A DNA stretch of 64,000 bases from Hevea brasiliensis (taxonomy: Eukaryota; Streptophyta; Magnoliopsida; Malpighiales; Euphorbiaceae), in assembly GCF_030052815.1 (NCBI RefSeq), contig NC_079505.1, forward strand, positions 61,687,309 through 61,751,308. The letters run 5' to 3'. Below the pieces are notes generated by a model. The model worked only from the letters and a program-made list of their open reading frames with translations. It was not told the DNA's origin and did not search any database. How positions within the stretch are numbered: the stretch's first letter is position 1; every line of letters starts with the position of its first letter. A program made the translations under genes and the position numbers. Below, piece after piece: positions 1 to 9,960 of this stretch.

Positions 1-374
1 GGCTTCTTACAACTTTTTCCAGAATCTTGATGTAAACCTTAGGTCTCGGTCAGATATGATGGAAAGTGGGATTCCATACAGTCTAACTATCTCACTGATA
101 TACAATTCTGCTAACTTCTCTAGTGAGTAGTCTGTCCTAATTGGCAGAAAATGGACTGACTTCGTTAATCTATCCACTATCACCCATATTGCATCATGCT
201 TTTTCTGGGTGAGAGGTAGACCACTAACAAAATCCATAGTAAGTCGGTCCCATTTCCATTCAGGTATGCTTATAGGCTATAGCAATCCTGATGGAACTTG
301 ATGTTGTGCTTTAACTTGCTGACATGTCAACACTTAGTCACAGAGTCAGCTATATCCCTCTTCATACCAGGCCA
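1..374 (-). pseudogene. Ty3/gypsy integrase fragment (broken, runs off left edge)
   Basis: Reading leftward, this encodes the end of the integrase zinc-binding region and the start of the catalytic core. Recognisable pieces are WPGMKRDI just after the stop at 375-377, TCQQVKAQHQVPSGLL, and then [10 protein letters not shown] with [12 protein letters not shown] and IISDRD. The family role is insertion of the cDNA copy into host DNA. It is dead: a one-base loss near 325-335 changes the frame after TKC, a TAG stands at 277-279 where a Gln is usual, and a TAA at 7-9 replaces the Gln of the usual KKLQEA. The rest of the integrase lies outside the window. Assignment to Ty3/gypsy is firm. Confidence 0.9.
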
Positions 375-1312
375 CTAATAATGAGGCTTCAAATCATTAT
401 ACATTTTCGTGCTTCCCGGGTGCATAGCATAAACACTAGTGTGTGCTTCTTTCAGAATACTAGTCTTCAGTTCCCCCTCATCTGGTACACACACTCTTCC
501 TCTGTAGTACAGACACCCATCTGCTTTCAATTCATAGTCAGTTTCCTTTCCCTCTGGAATTTTACCCACAATGGCCATTAATTTTTCATTTGCCCTCTGC
601 CCATCTTGTATCTGTTGCAGCAGGTTTGGCCTCACTTGCAACTCAGTCAAAATAGCTCCATCTTGAGCTAAGGATAGACAGGCATTTAGTGATCTTAAAG
701 CTGTGATGGACTTCCTGCTCAAAGCATCAGCAACTACATTTGCCTTCCTAGGATGATAATCTATCACACAATCATAGTCCTTTAGGAACTCAATCCATCG
801 CCTCTGTCTAAGATTGAGCTCCTTTTGGGTTGGCAAATATTTTAGACTTTTATGGTCTGTATATATGTAACATTTTTCACCATATAAATAATGCCTCCAT
901 ATCTTCAGTGCAAAGATAATTGCTGCTAACTCCAAATCATGAGTAGGGTAGTTCTGTTCATGTGACCATAACTGCCTAGAAGCATAGGCGACCACTTTCC
1001 CCTCTTGCATCAATACACATCCTAGCCCATTATGCGAGGCATCACTGTAGATCACAAAGTCTTTTCTCGACAGTGGCTGTGTTAACACTGGTGCTTCTGG
1101 CAACATAACCTTCAGCCTCTCAAAACTGGCTTGGCACTTGTCGTTCCAGCCAAATTTCACATTCTTATGCAACAACTTGGTCATTGGAGCAGCTATAAGA
1201 GAAAACCCCTTCACAAATCTTCTATAATACCCAGCTAAACCCAAGAAACTTCTAACCTCAGTTGTATTTTTGGGAGGCTTCCATTCCATCACTGCTTCTA
1301 TCTTTTTGGGAT
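375..1312 (-). pseudogene. Ty3/gypsy RT connection plus RNase H domain
   Basis: This is an open stretch of about 305 codons. It starts inside the RT thumb/connection ([20 protein letters not shown], then YYRRFVKG) and runs through RNase H. Visible RNase H motifs are [44 protein letters not shown] and the closing [11 protein letters not shown]. It ends with the integrase zinc-region start ([15 protein letters not shown]). RNase H removes the RNA strand during reverse transcription. The stop at 375-377 is TAG where the family has TGG (Trp). At about 1313 one base is missing relative to the family, which separates it from the RT fragment upstream. It is a relic and not a host gene. Confidence 0.92.
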
Positions 1313-1850
1313 CTACTCTAATCCCTCAACTGATACTATGTATCCAAGGAAAGAGATCTCACTCATCCAGAAGTCACACTTGGACAACTTAGCATACAGC
1401 TTCTTTTCTTGCAAGGTTTGTAGAACAATCCTCAAATGTTCATCATGTTCTTCCCTGGTCTTGGAATACACCAGAATATCATCAATAAGGACCACTACAA
1501 ACCGATCTAAGTATGGATGGAAGATACGGTTCATAAGGTGCATAAATGCTGCTGGTGCATTTGTCAAACCAAACGGCATCACTAAAATTTCATAGTGTCC
1601 ATACCGGGTTCTGAATACAGTTTTTGACACATCTGCATCCTTTACCCTCAACTAATGATACCCTGATCTGAGATCAATTTTTGAAAATACACCGGCTCCT
1701 TTCAACTGATGAAACAGATCGTCGATTCTGGGTAATGGATATTTGTTCTTCATAGTTACTTTGTTCAACTGCCGGTAATCAATACACAATCTCAAGGTTC
1801 CATCCTTCTTCTTCACAAATAGCACCGGAGCTCCCCATGGTGACCTAAAT
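1313..1850 (-). pseudogene. Ty3/gypsy reverse transcriptase fragment
   Basis: This encodes RT fingers and palm: [17 protein letters not shown], the RQLNKVT and PLPRIDDLF motifs, then [11 protein letters not shown], a TAG stop (1652-1654) where a Gln is normal, [15 protein letters not shown], and the catalytic LIDDILVYS near 1475-1495. Homology to RT stops at about 1850, directly beside LTR-like DNA, so gag, protease and the RT N-terminus have been deleted. The order RT, RNase H, integrase is the Ty3/gypsy order; the sequence style is Tekay/Del-like. It is non-functional because of stops and a frameshift. Confidence 0.92.
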
Positions 1851-2732
1851 TCATGCCAATCTCATGCAACTCCACATATAATTCATATTTGTGAACTCAT
1901 ATAAGCTAAGATCCATGGTCAATTGAATCAAACCACTCAATTTCTCCTTACCCTAACCCAGCCGAAATTGCCCCTTTCCCTCATGCATCATTCTTTTCAT
2001 TTCACATGCAAATTTGTCATCATTTAACTTAATTTGACAAGTAGAAGAAGGAAGCAAGGTAGAAATAGTACTAACCTCAATTGGGTAATTTTACCAAGCT
2101 TGCCAACTTCAAAATTTCTTCTTCTTTTCACTTCAAATCACTTCTTCAAGATCAAATACCAAGATTTAGTGTTAGGGGTTAGAAATTTTATGGTGAGAAT
2201 TCAAGGGAAGTTGAGCTTTGGAAGAGAAGCAAATGGAGGAAGACAAAGGGCGGAGAGTGGGTGGCCAAGGGAAGAAAGGAAGAAGAAAGATGGCGTTTCA
2301 TTTAAGGGTTTTTGTCTCTTACTTATATACTTATTCTCTTTTTTAAAATTTTATTTTTAATTTGGTCATACTTATGTCATAATTTTAATTAACTTTCATT
2401 TCTTTCCTTTTTCTTCTTTTATTTACACATTCCCTTTCAAATTTTCATCAAAATTTCTTCGTATTTTATTTTCATAAATTTCACTTAATTTAATTGACAT
2501 TTTGGTCAAAATCAACTCTAGGCGTGAATTGACCAAAATGCCCTTCGTCAGGTTATAGTCCATCTTTTTCATTAATACCGATATTTTCTATAACCCAATG
2601 GTTACTTGATTTTTATATTACTTATTTCCAATTATTTTTCATCTTATTTTTAGTCCTCAATTGGCTTTGAATAGTACTATTCGTTGATTGAAAATGGTAC
2701 TATTCAGAGCTCAAGAGATTCGGGGTGTTACA
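1850..2732 (-). mobile_element. LTR fragment of the same minus-strand Ty3/gypsy element
   Basis: Read on the minus strand, this begins with TGTAACACCCCGAATCTC at 2732, the LTR start style shared by many Ty3/gypsy elements here. It contains a purine/pyrimidine-biased leader near 2200-2290. It abuts RT at about 1850 without a PBS, so a deletion joined LTR to pol. A single open stretch at 2034-2360 has no recognisable domain and is probably chance. Confidence 0.6.
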
Positions 2733-2850
2733 GTTAGATTTTAATACAAATTGTTATTAGTTTATTTCATATTATAAATAAAGTTGGTAAATAGCTCTAA
2801 GGTAAGTACCGAAAATGGCAATAATTATGTGGAGCTTATTGCACCAAATT
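2733..2850 (+). repeat. Forward arm of an inverted repeat (Tat LTR segment)
   Basis: The segment starting TTAGATTTTAATACAAATTG and ending near ATAATTATGTGGAG matches the reverse complement of about 4190-4312 almost base for base. The same segment, including GCCCTAAGGTAAGTACC, is part of the LTR of the Tat element at 25390-25440. The two arms enclose about 1.3 kb. Confidence 0.7.
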
Positions 2851-3425
2851 GAAACCTTTTACTGCAGCTAAATCTTTTCCCCTTTTGTTCCTCCAACTCT
2901 CACATATGGGTTAGGTATAAATCTATCCCAGGCTTTGGCATAGTAGGCACACCAATAGTGATGGTCTAGGACAGTCATTCCTTCAAAAATAATGAATTTA
3001 TATCTTTAAATTTTAACTATAAGTAGGCGTCCTCTTACCTAACATGGGTTTTAAAATGGACCTGGGCCTATACACACATTAGGTTCGTGCATAGGCCTAG
3101 GTTCATTTTAACTCCTACTAAGACTTATAGTTTGAATAGAAAGGCTATAAATATAACACAACAAATTTACAGGGCACCTAAGGCTAAAATCTATGGCTTG
3201 TGGGTTTCATTGTGCAGGAGAAAGGGTTACCCATGTGAGAGCTTATCCATTAAGCACAACGGCCAGAACTGTGGCTCTTTTATATACCTGGAGTGTTGGG
3301 CATGGGGTGCTAACATTTACAAATTTTCCATAGCTCAAGCAGGACTATGGCCTTCTCAGCTAGTACTAATGGGGCTAGAAAATTAAGCATTATTACACTA
3401 GTAAAGAAGTTTAACAAAGGAATAA
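2850..3425 (-). mobile_element. Reversed leader of a Tat-lineage LTR retrotransposon
   Basis: This stretch is the reverse complement of the untranslated leader found downstream of the PBS in element X (about 29900-30400). Shared landmarks are AGGCCTAGGTTCAT, the CCCATGTGAGAGCTTATCCA block and the GGCATGGGGTGCTAACAT block. It shows that a second, fragmentary copy of the same family lies here in the opposite direction. The 99-codon open stretch inside it has no domain and reads across non-coding leader. Confidence 0.7.
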
Positions 3426-5530
3426 TATTACACTAGTAGAAACACATTAGAGTAACTATCCATTATCCCCAGTGGAGTCATGTGGCATGAGACAAAAGAT
3501 TATCTACTGAGATCGCATAAAGTGCACCAGGTAATGCTTAGAAAATATGGTGGAGTCACATTTGTCTCACTTAAGTACCACCTCCTGAGGCAACATTTCC
3601 AGACATTCAATTCAAACAATCTTAATAGAATTAAGTCCACTAGTAAGTACCGTCTTCCTAAAACACTGCCACAATACTAAGGATTTATACCACAAAGACA
3701 TAGATAGATAGGAGTTGCCGCTAGGGTAAAAACTGAAACATATTCATTATTTCTTCTAAGGAACATCTGATTGAGGCATCAATTTCTGAAGGGGCAACCG
3801 AAGAGACTTGATTGATGTACTCAATTTTCTAATAGGATCATGGATGGCAGCTTACTTCTTGCAGAGGTTTCACAACCATTGTCACCATAGCCCAATATCT
3901 AGGTTCGGTGATAGTGGGTATGTGAAGGGAAAGCCCCTTACGCTTGGTCTAACTCAATTTACCAAATATTTATTTAATTCAATTTTCATACAAAATTGGA
4001 TTAAAAATGCAAACAAAATTTGTTTTTATTCTTTATCTAATAAAATCCTATTATTACTACATATTGTCTACAAAATTGTTATTTTGAAAATTTAGGGATA
4101 CTTAAAATAATTGCAGTTGTTATTGAGGCAAGCTACTCTTGAAAAGGGTCTTCTCTTCTAGTATGTCATGTTTATCCCTATTTTGCTCCCATTAACCTCC
4201 ACATAATTATTGCCCTTTTTAATATTTACCTTAGGGCTACTTATCAATTTTATTTATAATATGGAAAAAACTAATAATAATTTGTATTAAAATCTAACAG
4301 CTATATCTTAACTAATTTAGGCTTCTATTTGGCTAAACTACCTAATGGTCAAGGGTATTCTAATGCAATTCTAACACTTTATAACACCATATCACATCAC
4401 ATACAACATTAAAATTAGATCAAACTATAATTTAGAAATTGAAAACAAAAAATTATAAACTAACATGAAATTTTTAGATCTAGGCAGATTTACCGTACTT
4501 TGAGATTTAAATTTTTAACATCATCAAAGCATGTACAAAAATTACACAAAAGTTCCAAAAGTATGGCAATTCATCATAAAAAATTATTAAATTAATAACT
4601 AATGAAAAAAACTTAACCCAATAATTTATAAAAATCGGGGTTCATACTATTTCACATAAGAGATGAATTGGTACTATTTTTTTAAAATCGACATATCTCA
4701 CAAACCACAAAATCTATTGACATGAAACCAATGGGAAATGTTATCAAGATCCTAAAATTATTTTTAGAATCAGGAAACACAAAAAAAGATTAAAAATGGG
4801 GAAGATATAGGCTCTAAAAACTGACTATTGCACATATCGAATTATGTAGATATCCTAAATTTGAATGACTATAACAAACTCAAATCAGAAGCTTTTTTTT
4901 ATGATTCTTAAGTCTAAAATTATTAGGATTTTATGAAGAATACAAATATATCTTTTTTTAAATAATTTTTAGAAAAGCAAAAAATCACAAAAATTAATAA
5001 AAATATAAACAAAAAAAAGACATGTGCAGAGTTGTTGGTTTCCCTCAAATTCACCACATAAACATGTATGTTATAAATATATTAGATAAATTAGAAGAAT
5101 GTAATCATAAAAATACAATATATGACATGTTTATTAAATATTTATCACTCAGTAATATTCATCTTTAATAAAATTTTGAATACCTTCTTGAAGTATGAAC
5201 GGAGAAAAGAAAAGAGAGGAAGAAAGAGGGGGTGATAAGCGAGGGAGTCTCTTTTTTTTTTTGGCCAAGTGAATCCGTTATTCTTTTCTTTTTGTTTTTT
5301 TCTCCTTCTTCTGTCAGGTATTTATAAGATTTAGATAAAAAAAATTTATATAAAAAAATTTATGTAATCCCAAAACAAGAACATTTAAGGAGTTTTAAAG
5401 AGAAGAACTTCCTATTTCATTTTTATTTTCCTTTAATTTTCTTCAATAAAATAAAAAAATAGTGGGCTTTTATTTATTTAATCAAAATTTCTTACTAAGC
5501 CTCATTGTATCTATAGAGCCCAAGTGGGCT
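3425..5530 (-). mobile_element. Reversed, degraded Tat-lineage LTR
   Basis: The reverse complement follows the element X LTR: the CCACTAGTAAGTACCGTCTT block at about 3640, AGTTGCCGCTAGGG at about 3713, AGTAGCTTGCC-like sequence near 4110-4150, and CATGTGCAGAGTTGT at about 5020. Many small indels show great age. No second LTR or coding region remains with it. Confidence 0.65.
4190..4312 (-). repeat. Reverse arm of the inverted repeat
   Basis: This is the partner of 2733-2850, inverted. In its LTR context this is the section holding CCTTAGGGCTACTTATCAAT. The arm belongs to the reversed Tat LTR, so the forward arm must come from a separate LTR piece or a local inversion. Confidence 0.7.
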
Positions 5531-6360
5531 TAGTTTCTTTTTAACAAATTCCTATAATTAAATTTATACAAAAATAAACTTTATTTAAATTTAATTAATT
5601 ATTTTTTGTTCTTCAAAATTATTTTATCTAAGAAATATACCATATATATGATTATCTATTTTTAATACCTTTAAATATATCTCACAGTCATACAATTTTT
5701 CATCATTGAATTCCTTAAGACCTCAATGCATATGCTCACAAGGTCACACAAATAAGGTCTACAATGAGAAAGCTTTAAACTTATTGATATAATTACTAAT
5801 GATTGATAATAGTAAATTGAGAATAACATTTTTATGAACGTAACTGTAATAGAAAGGTAAACTCCATAAAATTATTGTTATTTATTTTTTTAATTCATTT
5901 TATTATTTTTGTTTACATTTATTTTATTAATTATATTTATTTATTTGACTATAAAGATAATTCAGATTCACCACTAGCCATATTAATTGTTCTATTAATT
6001 AATACCTTAAATATTTAATGAATTATGATTTTGTGAAGAAAATATAAAATTATTCTTCTTACAATAAATTTTAGCATGAGTTTTTTTGTCCTCTTCTTTA
6101 ACACACTATTAATTTATAAAAGAATTACAATTACTTAAGTATTAAAATCGTCATCACCATCTTCAAAAAAAGAAAAAATCGTCATCACCATAAATGATTC
6201 AAAAGAAAATAACTTATGCCAAAATAAATTTGTGCAATCTATGGAAATCCATCTGTCTTTTAAAAAAGTATCAGACTTTGAGATATTAAAATAAAAACTA
6301 GATGAAATTAATTTTATTTGTACCCAGATTGATATGTAGAAGCTGCAATAACAAATTAGA
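5530..6360. other. AT-rich intergenic stretch, no gene seen
   Basis: This is strongly AT-rich, has no credible open frame or RNA gene, and lies between the reversed Tat fragment and the 3' side of the AP2 gene. A short direct repeat of ATCGTCATCACCAT occurs near 6147-6192. Confidence 0.6.
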
Positions 6361-6380
6361 AAAAAAAAAAAGAGATGGAC

Positions 6381-6383
<3 letters not shown>

Positions 6384-6414
<31 letters not shown>
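6384..6414. repeat. (GA)n microsatellite
   Basis: About 15 perfect GA dinucleotides lie roughly 0.5 kb beyond the AP2 gene stop codon, preceded by a run of A at 6360-6371. Confidence 0.97.
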
Positions 6415-6418
<4 letters not shown>

Positions 6419-6779
6419 TAGGCTTGTTATTGATGTATGAAGTGAAAATTACAACTTATTTAAGAAAAAAATTGATCATGATAAACATTGCTTATTCTTT
6501 CCCCTTGATCTACAAAGAAATCAACCAAATAATAAATTGCCAACTATGGGCATGATCAAAGTTCCATATAAACTAGACCATCTCTCCCCCCAATGTTCAT
6601 GTAAAAAAAATAAAAATAAAAATAAAATGAAAACTAGAGATCTAATCTAACCCTTCACCTCTTGATGGAGGAGGGCCAGAGAGCATCATAGTCTCATATT
6701 CACAAAAGAACCTAGCCAAAGACATAATTCAGTATGTAAAACGAGAATCTTAATTTTGACACGCACCTATTTATCTTTT

Positions 6780-6924
6780 TGAAAGGGAAAAACTTATAGC
6801 GGCTCATTATAAATTCAAGACACAAATACATATATTTCACCTATTTTACATATAAACTTCATTATAGATGATGTATTTTGAGTCTATAATGAACTAGGTC
6901 TAAGCGAAAATTTCCCTCTTATGT
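6780..6924. mobile_element. MITE-like palindrome in the probable 3' UTR of the AP2 gene
   Basis: The two ends are inverted repeats: AGGGAAAAACTTATAG with GGCTCATTATAAATTC on the left, and on the right the reverse complement AGGGAAATTTTCGCTTAG with GTTCATTATAGACTC. The right end lies only about 10 bases past the stop codon of the AP2 gene, so it would be transcribed in the 3' UTR. A related palindrome is at 11475-11640. The class of transposon is not settled because I find no clear target duplication. Confidence 0.6.
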
Positions 6925-6931
6925 CTATCTG

Positions 6932-8939
6932 TCAAAAATCAGATTGAAACATTTGAGGCACAAACGAGTTGAGCTCACCAAAAATCATGTCATCCCCTTC
7001 TCCATAACTGTTGCTCGGATCTTGGCACTCAAAGTACGTTTGAATGTCTTCAGGGAATCTGCATTGCGCTGGGTCTAACTGATGATCGACAGGGGTTGAG
7101 GGGCAATCAGCCATGGATGTCATCTCCATCATCTCCTTGAACTTTGGTGATTGAAGGAGTAGCCCTAGGGCTGAGGTAGCATTGGCTGGTCGTTGCTCTA
7201 CCAGCGCAGTTTCATCGGTAGGCGTTTGGAAGGTTTGTTGTTTATGAAGGAAGCTTAATCCAAGTTCATGATCAGGGATAGGAGATGACTGAGTGGCTAT
7301 GTTAAGGTTAGGATTAGGATGAATTGGATCATTATTGTTGGTGTTGTTGATATCAGTTTGATTAGGTTTGAGCCACTTGATGTAACGACTGAGGTCAAAA
7401 TTGGTGACGGCGTTTAGTCCCCGATACTCTATGGCTGCCATATCGTATGCAGTGGCAGCTTCCTCTTGAGTAGCTATATAAAAATATAATAACAATTAAA
7501 TTAACCAAAAAAAAAGTAATTCAATTTAAAAATAAATGTATATATAATGTTTGGAAAGTAAAAGAAAATGACTCAGTAGGAGAAAAAAAAAACATAATTA
7601 TGTTTCATCTATTTAATTTTAATAATTTTATTTTATATTTTAAAAATTGATGATAAATTTATTCAATTATTAAAATTAAAAGTTGAAATTGCAATTATTA
7701 AAATTACAACTATGATAGAAATATTATTTTTTAAATTATAGAATAAGTATAATTGCAATTAATTTTTTAAATTGCGGTTTCATATATATGGCTCCAATAA
7801 TTAAACAAACTAATATTTTTATTTGAATCAATTTTCAGATAAATATACTCAATTTTAATTTAAATAATTGAATAAATTTATGATTAAGTATTAAAATTAA
7901 AAAGATGGAATATAATTATAAAATTTTTTTTAAAAAATGACTTTTTACATTAAGCCAAATGAGTTGTTATTTATCTAATAAATCAATGAATATGTGTTTA
8001 TTTGATAGTTAAAAAAAAAATGCATTGGTCACATTGGTGACCAATCAATTGACTCTGTTGAAATACTAGGATATACCTAACAACCAAACATAACTGTATT
8101 TGCTTGTGCTCATTTATTAAAAACTAGCTACTTTGGTGGGCAGTGATTTAGACAAACGGAAGCAATTGATATTTCCACAAACAGCAGAATCGACAAGGCT
8201 TAAAGAATATATTCCGACCAATTAAAATTAATTATCAACAGATAATATATGCAGCTCTGTTAGTCTCATATATTCAAATATGTTTGATCTTTTCTGTCTT
8301 AAAATTTTTAACATTTAAAAAGAAATAATGGGTTTGGGAAATTATTTTGAAAATTTTTGTTAATTATTTGTTTAGAATTATTAGAAAATAGAGGAGGAAT
8401 TACCATATGTACCAAGATAGAGGTATTTGTTGCCGAAAACTCTGCCAATTCGAGCCTCCCATCTTCCATTGTGATGATGTCTGCTAATTGAAATTGAAAT
8501 ATACATTAAAAAGCCTATTGATCGAAGCTTTTATGACTTGAAAATAGGAAAATAGAACAATTTCTTCAAATATAATATAAAAAAAAATTTAATTAATTAA
8601 TTAATTAATTAATTAATATGGGCTTGTGTATCGTACCTTGCCACACCTCTATATTTTGATACTCCACGCGAAAAGCCACTGCTTTTCCTATAAATTCAAT
8701 GCCAAAATTAACCCAATTATTATTATTATTATTCAAAGTGTATAATATATAATTAATTTATTTGGAGAACCATATTTATTTATATAGCTTATTTTATTTA
8801 TATACCTTCTCAATGATCCAATATATTCTTCTCTGGACTGACCGTCCATTTCTTTCAGCTCATTTTCGTATGTCGATAACTATTGATAATCAAGAGTAAT
8901 AAATTAATAAATTTCTATGTTAAAACTAACAATATAAAA

Positions 8940-8992
<53 letters not shown>

Positions 8993-9768
8993 GGGTATAT
9001 AATTAAAACAATATTTACCGGAAAGTTGATAATTGTCTCCTCACCCCAGTATTTGAGTGCTGCTAAGTCATAAGCATGTGCTGCTGCTTCTTCATCATCA
9101 TAGGCACCTTAACAAAAATAAACACTTACGTATTAATTAATCTAAAATTTACCAGTGAGCTTTAATTTAGGTAAAATTGGAGTCGTCTCCAATACTTTGA
9201 TCGTATAAAGAAAAATTCGATAATTATATTAATTTCCTATATGTTCGTCAGATAAAAATATTTCTGATGATACATACCAAGGTAGACTGCACTTGATCCA
9301 ACGACAATCCACCAATGCCACCATGAAAAAACAAGAGCGCATATCAATAATATTGCTTTCATATATATATAAAATGAAAATTTAACAAACGGTTTAATGC
9401 TGGAGATTATTGTCATTGATAAGGAACCTTGTCGTCCTTTCTTCTTTTGTGATTCATTCCAGCAATTTTTATCCCACAAATGAGCTTCATATCGCCCCGT
9501 CCATCGATGCCTGAAGCCACCAAACCAAAAATGAAATAAATAAATGAATACTCATTTAATGAAAAAAAAAAAAAACTTTAAAAATAAAAATTAGGAAGCA
9601 GTAGCAAAGAGTTAACCTTGTAACCCCTCGATAGATGGAGCTACGTTGAGGTGGAGAGTCTCTAGGCACACTTCTCCTAGTACGTTTCACTTTTGTAACT
9701 CCATTATTGTCACGGCCATTGTTAATGTTTGCTGTGCTTTTCTGGTTTTGCTGTGACAATTTCCCCAT
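6932..9768 (-). CDS. WRI3/WRI4-like: WRINKLED-type AP2/ERF transcription factor (two AP2 repeats), 8 exons
   Basis: Predicted exons (minus strand): 9768-9617, 9510-9428, 9286-9278, 9107-9019, 8879-8806, 8687-8637, 8480-8404, 7473-6932. They total 1077 nt, 358 codons plus TGA, and every junction is GT-AG and in phase. AP2 repeat 1 is about residues 45-111 ([20 protein letters not shown], then [20 protein letters not shown]); the linker includes [17 protein letters not shown]; repeat 2 is about 147-205 ([39 protein letters not shown]). A basic stretch (KVKRTRRS, about 26-33) may be a nuclear signal. The C-terminus holds [16 protein letters not shown] and an acidic end with FPEDIQTYF and [13 protein letters not shown]. 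The start ATG follows two in-frame stops (TAATAA). By family knowledge, WRI proteins bind AW-box promoters and drive fatty-acid synthesis and glycolysis genes; WRI3/WRI4 act in cutin and cuticular wax supply. The short C-terminus, compared with about 430 aa in Arabidopsis WRI1, favours WRI3/WRI4-like (At1g16060/At1g79700 type) over WRI1 itself. Nothing looks broken. Confidence 0.95.
8588..8618. repeat. (TTAA)n microsatellite in intron 6
   Basis: About seven units of TTAA lie in the intron between the exons ending at 8637 and starting at 8480, just beyond the splice donor region. Confidence 0.95.
8942..8992. repeat. (ATT)n microsatellite in intron 4
   Basis: About 17 perfect ATT units lie within the 139-bp intron between exons 9107-9019 and 8879-8806 of the AP2 gene, so the repeat makes up over a third of that intron. 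It is likely to vary in length between individuals. Confidence 0.97.
9278..9286 (-). other. 9-nt microexon encoding VYL
   Basis: TCTACCTTG is flanked by TGCAG upstream and GTATGT downstream on the minus strand. Spliced in, it turns exon 2 ...CGACAAG and exon 4 GTGCCTAT... into Gln-Val-Tyr-Leu-Gly-Ala-Tyr, the conserved core of AP2 repeat 1. A 9-nt VYL exon is a known hallmark of WRI1-type genes. Skipping it would keep the frame. Confidence 0.95.
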
Positions 9769-9960
9769 TTATTAGTTAACAAGCTAGAAGAAGAAGAAGA
9801 AGAAGAAGAAGAAAGAGAGTTGAGATAGACGAGATAAAAATTATTTGAGAGAGATCATATGAGTGAGTCTTCCAAAGCAAAAGGTTTTAAAGAAGAAAAA
9901 AATGGGCTGGCAGAGAGAGAGAGAGAGAGATGGCCGGCAAGCTATAGAGAAAAATGAGAA
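9769..9960 (-). promoter_or_regulatory. Probable 5' leader of the AP2 gene with pyrimidine-rich repeats
   Basis: Upstream of the ATG, the minus strand is CTT-rich (GAA repeat at 9787-9814 on the plus strand) and CT-rich (GA repeat at 9912-9930). Such Y-patch and CT microsatellite tracts are typical of plant core promoters and 5' UTRs. I see no convincing TATA box, so the transcription start is not placed. Confidence 0.5.

Noticed and set aside
3087..3386. 99-codon open stretch with several Cys and Trp
   Set aside because: It reads across the reversed untranslated leader of a Tat element; the corresponding region of X (29900-30400) is full of stops.
9237..9427. Extension of AP2 exon 2 as one continuous frame
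   Set aside because: The apparent protein after KKKGRQ is intron 2 and the microexon region; the donor at 9427 and the 9-nt exon give a far better AP2 domain.
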